A stretch of 64,000 bases of DNA from Candidatus Melainabacteria bacterium (GTDB lineage Bacteria; Cyanobacteriota; Vampirovibrionia; Obscuribacterales; Obscuribacteraceae), in contig PLZS01000110.1 of NCBI GenBank assembly GCA_003153555.1, forward strand, positions 13,492-77,491, in the 5' to 3' direction. Positions within the stretch are counted from its first letter, which is position 1. Each line of letters starts with the position of its first letter. The notes below the pieces were generated by a model. It was given only the letters and a program-made list of their open reading frames with translations, made no database searches and had not been told where the DNA came from. The position numbers and the translations under genes were made by a program. Shown piece by piece: positions 45,464 to 53,078 of the stretch.

Positions 45464-45982
45464 ATGCCATTTAGAGAAATGTTGATCGCCTTCTTCGTCA
45501 TTTTAGGCGTGGGAGCTTTCGTTAACGGAATGCCGCGCGATGAAGATCCGATGCGAGAGGCGATGTCCGATGTCCAACAACCTGGTTCGTCTTCTTCAAG
45601 TAAGCAGCAGAAAACGCTTTTGGAGAGCCCGCTGATTGCAGTCGGCACCGATGACAATTTCAATGAAGAGGTTCTGTCTTCGAAAAAACCAGTGCTAGTC
45701 GAGTTTTACGTCGACAGCGATCCGCACTGCAACAACATGGCGCCCATAATTGCCGACATTGCCAACACTTTCCAAGGCAGCCTAAAGGTCGTCAAAGTCG
45801 ACCTTATGAACAATCCTGTCCTGTTCAAACGCTATGAAGTTGGACAAATGCCAGGTCTGATTATTTTCAAGAACGGAATCAAGATGCAAGCTCTGGCTGG
45901 AGAAATGACAGGTACCGACCTGACAGATTTTCTCGCCCGGCACAACATCAAACCAAGCGCAACGAATCCGCCAGCCGGCTAA
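45464..45982 (+). CDS. Membrane-anchored thioredoxin-like protein with altered active site
   Basis: 172 residues: an N-terminal membrane anchor (LIAFFVILGVGAFVNG), a Ser-rich spacer, and a thioredoxin fold (KPVLVEFYVDSDPHCNNMAPIIADI, then cis-Pro in GQMPGLIIFKNG). The usual CGPC is replaced by DPHCN, keeping only one Cys, so it is not a standard disulfide reductase; binding, peroxidatic or mixed-disulfide roles are possible. The anchor closely resembles that of the small protein at 46386, and both lie upstream of the triple-AAA+ protease. Confidence 0.85.
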   Translation: MPFREMLIAFFVILGVGAFVNGMPRDEDPMREAMSDVQQPGSSSSSKQQKTLLESPLIAVGTDDNFNEEVLSSKKPVLVEFYVDSDPHCNNMAPIIADIANTFQGSLKVVKVDLMNNPVLFKRYEVGQMPGLIIFKNGIKMQALAGEMTGTDLTDFLARHNIKPSATNPPAG

Positions 45983-46385
45983 ACAAGGGCTGTGATCAGA
46001 ATCGGGCACAAATTGAACTGCTCGCTGGAACGTGACTGTCCACAGTCTCCCATAATCACAAATCGAGGCGGGACGGAGTCCTGCGCTCCATTTCGAATGT
46101 GGTTAAGCACCGAATATGGCATCACCTGGTTTAAGTAACAGCTGATGATGCTGCCAAATCGTCACTGGCGCATAATTTTTGAGCTTTTTAGCGGCTCTTG
46201 CAGTACACTTTTATTATTAAGAAGGCTTAAGCTGGCTGGTTTCGCAGTCACCGCCCTGGTCAGCAACTCACGGCTGGGGTTTACCCTGAGAGCCATTCCG
46301 TGTAAAGCAATTGGACTGTCCGTGACAACTCAAGATAAAATAAGTATCAGCAGAAGCCGTCACTTCCTATCTCAGTGAATAACCA
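45983..46385. other. Intergenic region with repeat copy
   Basis: About 400 bases with no convincing gene. It contains a composite copy of the dispersed palindrome (46031-46092). One short open frame (46145-46378) lacks a ribosome site. Confidence 0.5.
46031..46092. repeat. Dispersed GC-rich palindrome, copy 4 (composite)
   Basis: A first dyad around GACTGTCCACAGTC is followed after about 20 bases by a 7-bp stem (46068-46074 with 46078-46084, loop GGA, one G-T pair) and GCTCC. The whole ~60-base segment matches the reverse complement of the segment at 50204-50268, so the family includes a two-palindrome form. Confidence 0.8.
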
Positions 46386-46637
46386 ATGAAAGACTACCTC
46401 ATCGCCTTTTTTGTCGTACTAGCCATCAGTTGCTTCTTAAATGGTGGGGGCATACCACAAGCGCTTCCGGTCGGAATTATGGGAGTTTCAGATACGACTA
46501 GCGGAGCCAAACGGGCTGACGGGCAGATACCAGAAGTGAATTTTACCGATGCCAGTGCAAATGCTACTCAGCTTACCAAAATCGACGATTCAGACCATCG
46601 TGAATCAAGTCACTCACAGAATGGCAGCAACTTTTAG
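46386..46637 (+). CDS. Small membrane-anchored protein upstream of the triple-AAA+ protease
   Basis: 83 residues: an N-terminal membrane segment (YLIAFFVVLAISCFLNGG) and a polar tail of about 60 residues rich in Ser, Asp and Asn. The anchor matches that of the gene at 45464. There are 25 bases to the protease start, so they are likely co-transcribed. The tail has no known motif. A regulatory or adaptor role for the protease is inference from position. Confidence 0.6.
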   Translation: MKDYLIAFFVVLAISCFLNGGGIPQALPVGIMGVSDTTSGAKRADGQIPEVNFTDASANATQLTKIDDSDHRESSHSQNGSNF

Positions 46638-46662
46638 AACGAAGAAAAGGGGATAACCGAAA

Positions 46663-49600
46663 ATGAAAAAATGGGCACGCTGGACTCTTTTACTTCTTTG
46701 GACGCTGCTCCTGCTGGGTACTTCGACGTTTTGGAATCCTTTTACATCGTTTCCAGCGCTCCTGAAGTACTCGGTCATATCCGCATTCGGCGCCATGGTG
46801 TTTGGTGCGCTGATGATAATCATGCAGTTCTACATCATGATCAAGGTCCTCTTTCCACTGCCTCCCAGAGCTGATGCGAAGGCACCGAAAGGGTTCTGGC
46901 GCACGATGTTGCCTTTTCTATTTTTGCAGCCTTCAATCAGCCCTAAGGCTCCTCAGACACTCGATACCGTAATCGGAAACGAAGCTGCCAAACAAGAAAT
47001 TCGCGAAGTCATCGACATGCTCGCTCACCCGGAGCACTACGTGAAATCAGGCGCAGAAGTTCCAAAAGGCATGCTTTTCATTGGACCTCCGGGCGTTGGT
47101 AAAACTCTTTATGCGCGGGCAATCGCCAATGAAGTCGGCATCCCATTCTATGTCTTGGAAGGATCAAGCGTTAGTGGATTGATCATGGGCTTGGGTGTGC
47201 TCAAGCTGAAAACATTGTTTGCACGATTGAAGAGACACGGCAAAGCGATCTTGTTCATTGATGAAATCGACTCGATGGCGGCCCGCCGTCAAGGCGACCG
47301 CGGCTTTGGCGGACAGTCCGACATGAACATGACGCTCAACACTTTGTTGACGGAAATGGATGGATTCCACAGCACAAATCTGCTTATTATCGGTGCCACC
47401 AATAATGATGGCATCTTGGATCCAGCTTTGATGCGGGCTGGTCGTATGGATAGAAGAATCTACTTCCAGTCCCCATCGCCTGAAGAACGCAGACAAATTT
47501 TCCAATACTACTTGGACAAAGTTTTGCACGCTCCAGATGTGGATCTCGACGAGATCATGATGCTCACATCGAACTATTCACCTGCTGAAATTGCCAACGT
47601 GGTTAACGAAGCCGCATTGATTGGGCTGAGACCTGGTGGACCAAACCATGTCACAACAGAGACCTTGAAACAAGCGTTAGACCGAGTCGCAGTTGGTCTC
47701 GAACGAACTTTAGTCGGTTCTGGATTGGAAATCCAAAACGCGGATCCAACAATCCGACTTTCACATGTCGTTGGCATCGACGATGTAAAACAGGAGTTGT
47801 CCGAGGTCGTAGATTTCTTGCAGCATGGTGATGAACTGCGCATGATTGGTGCCAAAATTCCCACCGGAATTCTTCTGGTGGGACCACCAGGCGTTGGTAA
47901 AACCATGCTGGCAAAAGCGATTGCCAACGAGGCAGGTGTACCATTCTATGGACTGTCAGCCAGCTACTTAGGCGGTGCCGATGGCGGAGCAGGAAGAATT
48001 CGCGCTCTCTATCAGCAAGCTCGTAAGAACCCTGCTTCGATAGTCTTTATCGATGAGATAGACGCCATTGGCGGAACCATGTCAGAAGCGGGTAGCCAAC
48101 GAACAAGCAGCTTAAATCAAATCTTGGTTGAGTTGGATGGCTTTTCACGCAGCAACGTGATCACCATCGGTGCTACCAACAATGAGCAAAGTTTAGATCC
48201 TGCTTTCATGCGTAGCGGCCGATTCGACCGAAAAGTCTATGTGACGCTGCCTGACGCTCCGGCAAGAAAAATCATCTTCACTCAATACTTGAAGACGATC
48301 AAACTAGCTTCCGAACCCGATCTGGAAAAGCTAGCCAAACAGACAACCAATTTCTCTGGCGCCGATATCGCGGCTGCTGTAAACGAAGCCGCAATCCTGG
48401 CCGTGCGCTATAAGAAGAAGCACGTCGAAGAGTCAGACCTCGAAGAAGCGGTAGAAAGAATTTCGGTGACTGCGGGACACAAGCTAAACACGCATGGCAT
48501 GAACATGTCACGCGTTCCCGATATCGATGTTCGACTATCAGACCTGAAAGGAATGGAAGAAGCAAAAGCAGAAGCAGCAGAAGTTGTCGCACTTCTGAAG
48601 CATGCGGATCGAGTTCAAGCGTCCGGCTTGAAAGCGCCGAAGGGCGTGCTACTTGTCGGCCGACCAGGAACGGGAAAAACCATGCTGGCTAAAGCAATTG
48701 CTAACGAAGCCGGCGTCCCATTCTATTCGTTATCGGGAGGAGATTTCCAGTCCATGTGGGCGGGAGTGGGCTCGAACAGAGTTCGCGCTGTCTATGAACA
48801 AGCGCGTCGTGGTGGCAAGCCGTGCATCGTGTTTATCGACGAAATCGATGCGATTGGCAGTAAACGCGGAGTGGATAGAGGCGGCGGGGCAATTCAAGAT
48901 TCAAACAAAACCTTAAACCAATTGCTTGTTGAAATGGACGGATTTGGTAAGCACAAAGTACTCACCATAGGTGCCACTAACCACCCTCAGCTGCTCGACG
49001 GTGCGTTGCTTAGACCAGGCAGGTTTGATCGCCGAATTGATGTTCCATTGCCAAACCTGGAAGGTCGCGAGGCCATTCTGCAAAGCTATCTGAAAAAGAC
49101 AAAAGCAGATGAGTCTGTAAATCCTCTCGACATTGCCAGAATGACCGTAATGAGTGCCGGAGCTGATTTAGCTAACATCGTGAATGAAGCTGGATTGATC
49201 GCAATCCGAGATGGCAAAGTGGAAATTTCTCAAGGTGATTTGTTCCAAGCTGTCCAAAGAGTTCGCTTCGGGATGCAATACAGTCGCCACATTCTTGTGG
49301 ATGAACTCCATGCAACTGCGTATCACGAAGCTGGACACACAATGGTTTGCTACTACCGCAACCGGCGTGACCGAATCCAGGTTGTTACGGTGGTGCCACG
49401 AGGTGGAGCCTTAGGTTACATGTGGCCTGTTGAGAAAGAAGACTATGTTCAACAAAACAAACAGGAATACATCGTTGACATCGAGGTCTCGCTTGGAGGC
49501 ATGGCGGCGGAACACGTCTACATGGACACAACCACATCCGGTGTCTCATCAGATTTGAACCATGTTGGACATCTCGCACACTCAATGATTAGAGAGTGGG

Positions 49601-50088
49601 GAATGGGGTCGTTTAAGTTCAACACTTCCGCAGCCTTTGAATCCAGAGGACCATGGAAAGAAGAGCGGGACGCATCCTCCGAAACCAATCGTGACATTGA
49701 ACTAGAAATCAAACAGCTAGTTGATGGTTGTCTAGACAACGTCACCAACTTGATCAAATCGAAGCGACCTCAACTAGACAAACTTGCTTTAGCGTTAGTC
49801 GAAAAAGAAACTCTGTACTTTGCGGATATCGCGGCAATCCTTGAACCTGAACGTTCGAGACAAGACATTCAACGCGAAATTGACTTGTTAGGAAGTCGCA
49901 AGCTTGTCGGTAAAGCACCGGTAATTGACCTCGATAATTTCGGCGGTTGGGCATTGCCTGGTGTTGGCGGCGCTGGCGGATCTAATCCTGGAAGTCCCGG
50001 TAGCAGCACCAACAATAGGTCGCCTCAAAACAAAGAGCTTCCTTTTGAGGAAGACGAAGGTAACACCTGGATTCAAAGTAAGGAGTGA
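46663..50088 (+). CDS. FtsH-like membrane protease with three tandem AAA+ modules
   Basis: 1141 residues, against about 600-650 for FtsH. Two membrane segments (about 8-24 and 34-62) precede three AAA+ modules with Walker A at 141-148 (GPPGVGKT), 407-414 (GPPGVGKT) and 666-673 (GRPGTGKT); each has FIDEID and an R-(A/S/P)-GR-(M/F)-DR arginine-finger motif. The third keeps an FtsH-like pore loop (MWAGVG); the first reads LIMGLG. One M41 peptidase domain follows, with HEAGH at 888-892 and the third zinc ligand Asp964. It should extract and degrade membrane proteins. The C-terminus is Gly/Ser/Pro-rich. A strong terminator follows. Confidence 0.93.
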   Translation: MKKWARWTLLLLWTLLLLGTSTFWNPFTSFPALLKYSVISAFGAMVFGALMIIMQFYIMIKVLFPLPPRADAKAPKGFWRTMLPFLFLQPSISPKAPQTLDTVIGNEAAKQEIREVIDMLAHPEHYVKSGAEVPKGMLFIGPPGVGKTLYARAIANEVGIPFYVLEGSSVSGLIMGLGVLKLKTLFARLKRHGKAILFIDEIDSMAARRQGDRGFGGQSDMNMTLNTLLTEMDGFHSTNLLIIGATNNDGILDPALMRAGRMDRRIYFQSPSPEERRQIFQYYLDKVLHAPDVDLDEIMMLTSNYSPAEIANVVNEAALIGLRPGGPNHVTTETLKQALDRVAVGLERTLVGSGLEIQNADPTIRLSHVVGIDDVKQELSEVVDFLQHGDELRMIGAKIPTGILLVGPPGVGKTMLAKAIANEAGVPFYGLSASYLGGADGGAGRIRALYQQARKNPASIVFIDEIDAIGGTMSEAGSQRTSSLNQILVELDGFSRSNVITIGATNNEQSLDPAFMRSGRFDRKVYVTLPDAPARKIIFTQYLKTIKLASEPDLEKLAKQTTNFSGADIAAAVNEAAILAVRYKKKHVEESDLEEAVERISVTAGHKLNTHGMNMSRVPDIDVRLSDLKGMEEAKAEAAEVVALLKHADRVQASGLKAPKGVLLVGRPGTGKTMLAKAIANEAGVPFYSLSGGDFQSMWAGVGSNRVRAVYEQARRGGKPCIVFIDEIDAIGSKRGVDRGGGAIQDSNKTLNQLLVEMDGFGKHKVLTIGATNHPQLLDGALLRPGRFDRRIDVPLPNLEGREAILQSYLKKTKADESVNPLDIARMTVMSAGADLANIVNEAGLIAIRDGKVEISQGDLFQAVQRVRFGMQYSRHILVDELHATAYHEAGHTMVCYYRNRRDRIQVVTVVPRGGALGYMWPVEKEDYVQQNKQEYIVDIEVSLGGMAAEHVYMDTTTSGVSSDLNHVGHLAHSMIREWGMGSFKFNTSAAFESRGPWKEERDASSETNRDIELEIKQLVDGCLDNVTNLIKSKRPQLDKLALALVEKETLYFADIAAILEPERSRQDIQREIDLLGSRKLVGKAPVIDLDNFGGWALPGVGGAGGSNPGSPGSSTNNRSPQNKELPFEEDEGNTWIQSKE

Positions 50089-50113
50089 AATCCGTACTTT
50101 AGGCAGCTAATAG

Positions 50114-50145
50114 AAAGGGGGGATCGTTTAGGCGATCCCCCTTTT
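50114..50145 (+). terminator. Rho-independent terminator after the triple-AAA+ protease
   Basis: A perfect 9-bp stem (50118-50126 with 50133-50141) with a 6-base loop, flanked by an A-tract on the left and TTTT on the right, about 25 bases after the stop. Confidence 0.9.
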
Positions 50146-50203
50146 CAGTTTGAAACAGGATGTATTTACCGCCAACTAGAAGTGTCGCGGGCTCATTCAA
50201 AAT

Positions 50204-50268
50204 GGAGCGCGGGACTCCAGTCCCGCCTCGATTCGTGGCTATAGGGGACTGTGGACAGTCGCGCTCCC
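50204..50268. repeat. Dispersed GC-rich palindrome, copy 5 (composite)
   Basis: GGAGC, an 8-bp perfect stem (50209-50216 with 50219-50226, CC loop), then ~20 bases, a second 6-bp stem (50247-50252 with 50255-50260, GG loop) and GCGCTCCC at 50261-50268. The element is thus bounded by GGGAGCGC-type ends in inverted orientation, like a small mobile element. It is the reverse-complement match of copy 4. Confidence 0.8.
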
Positions 50269-50271
50269 AAA

Positions 50272-50637
50272 TTAACGGTGCAACAAGCTATCGATCTGCA
50301 AATGAAATGCAGGAACGAATGCGTAAAGTGCAATTACAACAACGATAGCGAGCAGGGCAAGCACCGCAAGGATCGTAGACATGTTTGCCCCAACTTCTTC
50401 TTGACCGTTGAAATAGGGCTCTTGGTAATACTGCTGATCGTATTGCGAGCCATTTCTTTTAGCCGCAGCAGATGCTGATGGCGAGTTCTCTCGAAAATAA
50501 TCTCTACTCGCCGTTTCTGGCGTGGGATTTTGGATGCCGAGATACCCGTTGTCCAAATCGGTGGGATCTATTCTAGTTCCATAGCGAAAGGACCGTGATC
50601 TTCCAAATCCAATCAAATCAAATATTAGATCGAACAT
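50272..50637 (-). CDS. Small protein with C-terminal membrane anchor
   Basis: 121 residues: a polar, Asn/Gln/Tyr-rich N-terminal part (about 85 residues) and a single strongly hydrophobic segment near the C-terminus (TILAVLALLAIVVVIALYAFVPAF). No family recognised. It is likely tail-anchored with its bulk in the cytoplasm, though orientation cannot be proven. Confidence 0.6.
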   Translation of the reverse strand: MFDLIFDLIGFGRSRSFRYGTRIDPTDLDNGYLGIQNPTPETASRDYFRENSPSASAAAKRNGSQYDQQYYQEPYFNGQEEVGANMSTILAVLALLAIVVVIALYAFVPAFHLQIDSLLHR

Positions 50638-50856
50638 TAGGTGCCCCTGTAGTAGCTAATACGACCATGCTATCAACTATATGATAACCGCTCGACTTTC
50701 TTAATCAATTTCCAAGATGATGTTGTTCCTGTGGCTATTTTTGCCCAAGTCGTAAGCAGCACTCTCATCAGTCTCGCCGAATAAGCTGTCGCGAATAGGT
50801 TTTTTGTTTTGCACATGTTGAGATGTATTTGGTGCTTCCGTATCCAGTAGTTGAGA

Positions 50857-52743
50857 TCATCTCCACTCAGTCAGCCGCGGTCCGAAAGCATTCTTCAATT
50901 TTAAAAGCCCCGCGTCGGTCAGCCTGCAGCCTTTCACTTGCAAAGTCTTGAGCTGCTTCATGCCGCACAATACGGGCACGCTTGCATCAGTAATCTTCGT
51001 TTGTGTCAAACACAAATCTTGCAAACTCTGTAGACTTGCTAGCTTGGCCACATTTGCATCATCGACCAACGTTCCGATGGCGTTGATTTGCCGCAATCGA
51101 GTTTTAGAAAGAATGCCAAGATTTTTAACTGGTACCATAGTCAAATTAATGGCATACAAGGTTTTGCTTTGGGCTAGATATTCCAACGATCGTTCGGTAA
51201 GGTTGCTGTTATTACCGATGTTCAGCACTTCCAGGTGTGGCAATCTTGATAGCGCCAGGACACCTCGATCCGTATAGCTTGTCGATCCCGGCACTTCGAC
51301 AACCTTCAGAGTTTTGATTTTCGCTATTTCTTCCAGTGCTTCATCTTTCGGATCACTATTCGCGAAATACAATTGTCGAAGTGGAAGCTTTGCCAGCTCC
51401 TTGATTCCGACACTGGTTATGTTTGTGGCGTCTTTCAAATCCAAGATCAGAAGTTCAGGAAAAGCTTGTGTGATCAACTTCATTGCACCGTCGTCGATAT
51501 CCATCGTTTGAGGTGGACCGAACCTCTCGACTTCATTGGGATATCTATGTCGATAGTTGAGTATTTCAGCAGCGAATTCTTTATCCGCCATTGCACCAAG
51601 CTGACCTGGGGTGACAGACGGACTCGCAGGAAGAGCCGCTACTGGATGGGAGAATTCTCCTCTTTTGCTCTCCTGATTAGGACCAATGCTCATTGTCTGA
51701 TAGATCATCCATGCCAGGGCGACTACAAATGCACCTACACCGAAGCCGATTGCGACACCTTGCATATTTGCACTTTTAGCTTTGGCCACTTTCGAACGAC
51801 TATTTTCTTCAGCGGTCGAGCTTAGGGGACGCCCATTGAGGATATTTGAAAGCGCAGCAAAAACCGCTGTCATGGACTCAAATCGCTGATTAGGATCTTT
51901 CGCCAAAAGCTTCTCAACAACTTTTTCCAGATCTTTTGAAAAACTCTTTCCTAGTGAACCCTCTCTCAAAGACTGTGGAGCATCAGAAATGTGATGCATC
52001 ATCACTTCCATTGCACTCGTACTGACGAATGGAGGTGAGCCTGTTAGACATTCGTACAACACACAGCCAAGCGAGTACTGATCCGATCGAGCGTCAATGT
52101 TCTTCCCAATACACTGTTCTGGACTCATGTATGCAGGGCTGCCGAAGATCTCGCCTGTCTGAGTCAGATTCGCCGTACTGTGCGACTCTTCTATTTTTGC
52201 GATGCCGAAGTCGAGAATTTTGACAATATCGCCCGTGCCTTCGAGAATAACGATGTTGCTTGGCTTAAGATCTCTGTGAATAACATTATGCTTGTGCGCG
52301 TGGTCGAGAGCATCCGCTACCTGAGTCAAAATTTTCAGGGATCTTTCGGTCTCAAGAACTCCTTCTTGGCTAATTATTTCCGATAGAGAATCACCCTTAA
52401 TGTAATCCATAACGATGAATGGACAGTCTTCATCGGCAGCAAAGTGATTGATTTTGATTATGTTTGGATGTTCTAACCGCCCAATTGCCTTTGCCTCTTG
52501 TTGAAAGCGCATAAGCCATTTGCTTGTCAGAACCAAGTGTGGATGCAAAAACTTCAGTGCAACCGTGCGGCCAACCACTAAATCTCGACATCGATAGACG
52601 GTGCCCATGCCCCCGTCTCCAAGCTTCATTTCTATGGAATACTGACCTGAAATTACGGTTCCTACTGAAAAATCAGTAGATAGACGCGCCTTTGGCGGCA
52701 TGCCTAAACGTTCCTCTACCGGCGTAATTTCTCGATCTCCCAT
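50857..52743 (-). CDS. Ser/Thr protein kinase with membrane segment and leucine-rich repeats
   Basis: 628 residues. The Hanks-type kinase domain is intact: Gly loop GDGGMG at 42-47, Lys64, catalytic HRD at 156-158, DFG at 178-180, and an activation loop with FGSPAYMSPEQ. A membrane helix around 330-350 follows, then a domain with leucine-rich-repeat spacing (KLPLRQLYFANS, LPHLEVLNIGNNSNLT, LQSLQDLCLTQTKI, MKQLKTLQVKGC). It is probably a surface-sensing receptor kinase with the repeats outside. No phosphatase or partner kinase lies next to it. Confidence 0.92.
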   Translation of the reverse strand: MGDREITPVEERLGMPPKARLSTDFSVGTVISGQYSIEMKLGDGGMGTVYRCRDLVVGRTVALKFLHPHLVLTSKWLMRFQQEAKAIGRLEHPNIIKINHFAADEDCPFIVMDYIKGDSLSEIISQEGVLETERSLKILTQVADALDHAHKHNVIHRDLKPSNIVILEGTGDIVKILDFGIAKIEESHSTANLTQTGEIFGSPAYMSPEQCIGKNIDARSDQYSLGCVLYECLTGSPPFVSTSAMEVMMHHISDAPQSLREGSLGKSFSKDLEKVVEKLLAKDPNQRFESMTAVFAALSNILNGRPLSSTAEENSRSKVAKAKSANMQGVAIGFGVGAFVVALAWMIYQTMSIGPNQESKRGEFSHPVAALPASPSVTPGQLGAMADKEFAAEILNYRHRYPNEVERFGPPQTMDIDDGAMKLITQAFPELLILDLKDATNITSVGIKELAKLPLRQLYFANSDPKDEALEEIAKIKTLKVVEVPGSTSYTDRGVLALSRLPHLEVLNIGNNSNLTERSLEYLAQSKTLYAINLTMVPVKNLGILSKTRLRQINAIGTLVDDANVAKLASLQSLQDLCLTQTKITDASVPVLCGMKQLKTLQVKGCRLTDAGLLKLKNAFGPRLTEWR

Positions 52744-53078
52744 CAGTATTTTTTACCCGAGCTTCCAAAATCCAAACATAACTGTCAATGAATACGCCAC
52801 TACAGGCAGTACCACTTCCGTGGTTCGGACTTGATAGCAAGACTCTCAGCATAGACGAATGTACTCGCTTGGTATTATGGGATTGTTAATTGAGAACTTC
52901 CCTTAATTTTATCGAGCGCGATTTTGTCGAAAGGTTCGCGCCGAAGCAATCCTGATTGCAGCGAGCAAACCGCGATACTCAGACCGTGTGGCGGGCTGGC
53001 GCTGTCCAAAACTGAACAATCCAGGGTATATACAGCAAGTAAGACACCACAGAAGGCGGCGCACGAAGAAAACCTAAC
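52744..53078. other. Divergent intergenic region
   Basis: About 335 bases between the kinase and the large gene at 53079. It presumably holds both promoters. I see no repeat or RNA. One short minus frame here has no support. Confidence 0.45.

Noticed and set aside
47164..47944. Minus-strand open frames inside the AAA+ protease gene
   Set aside because: Shadows of conserved AAA+ coding sequence; no ribosome sites or recognisable protein.
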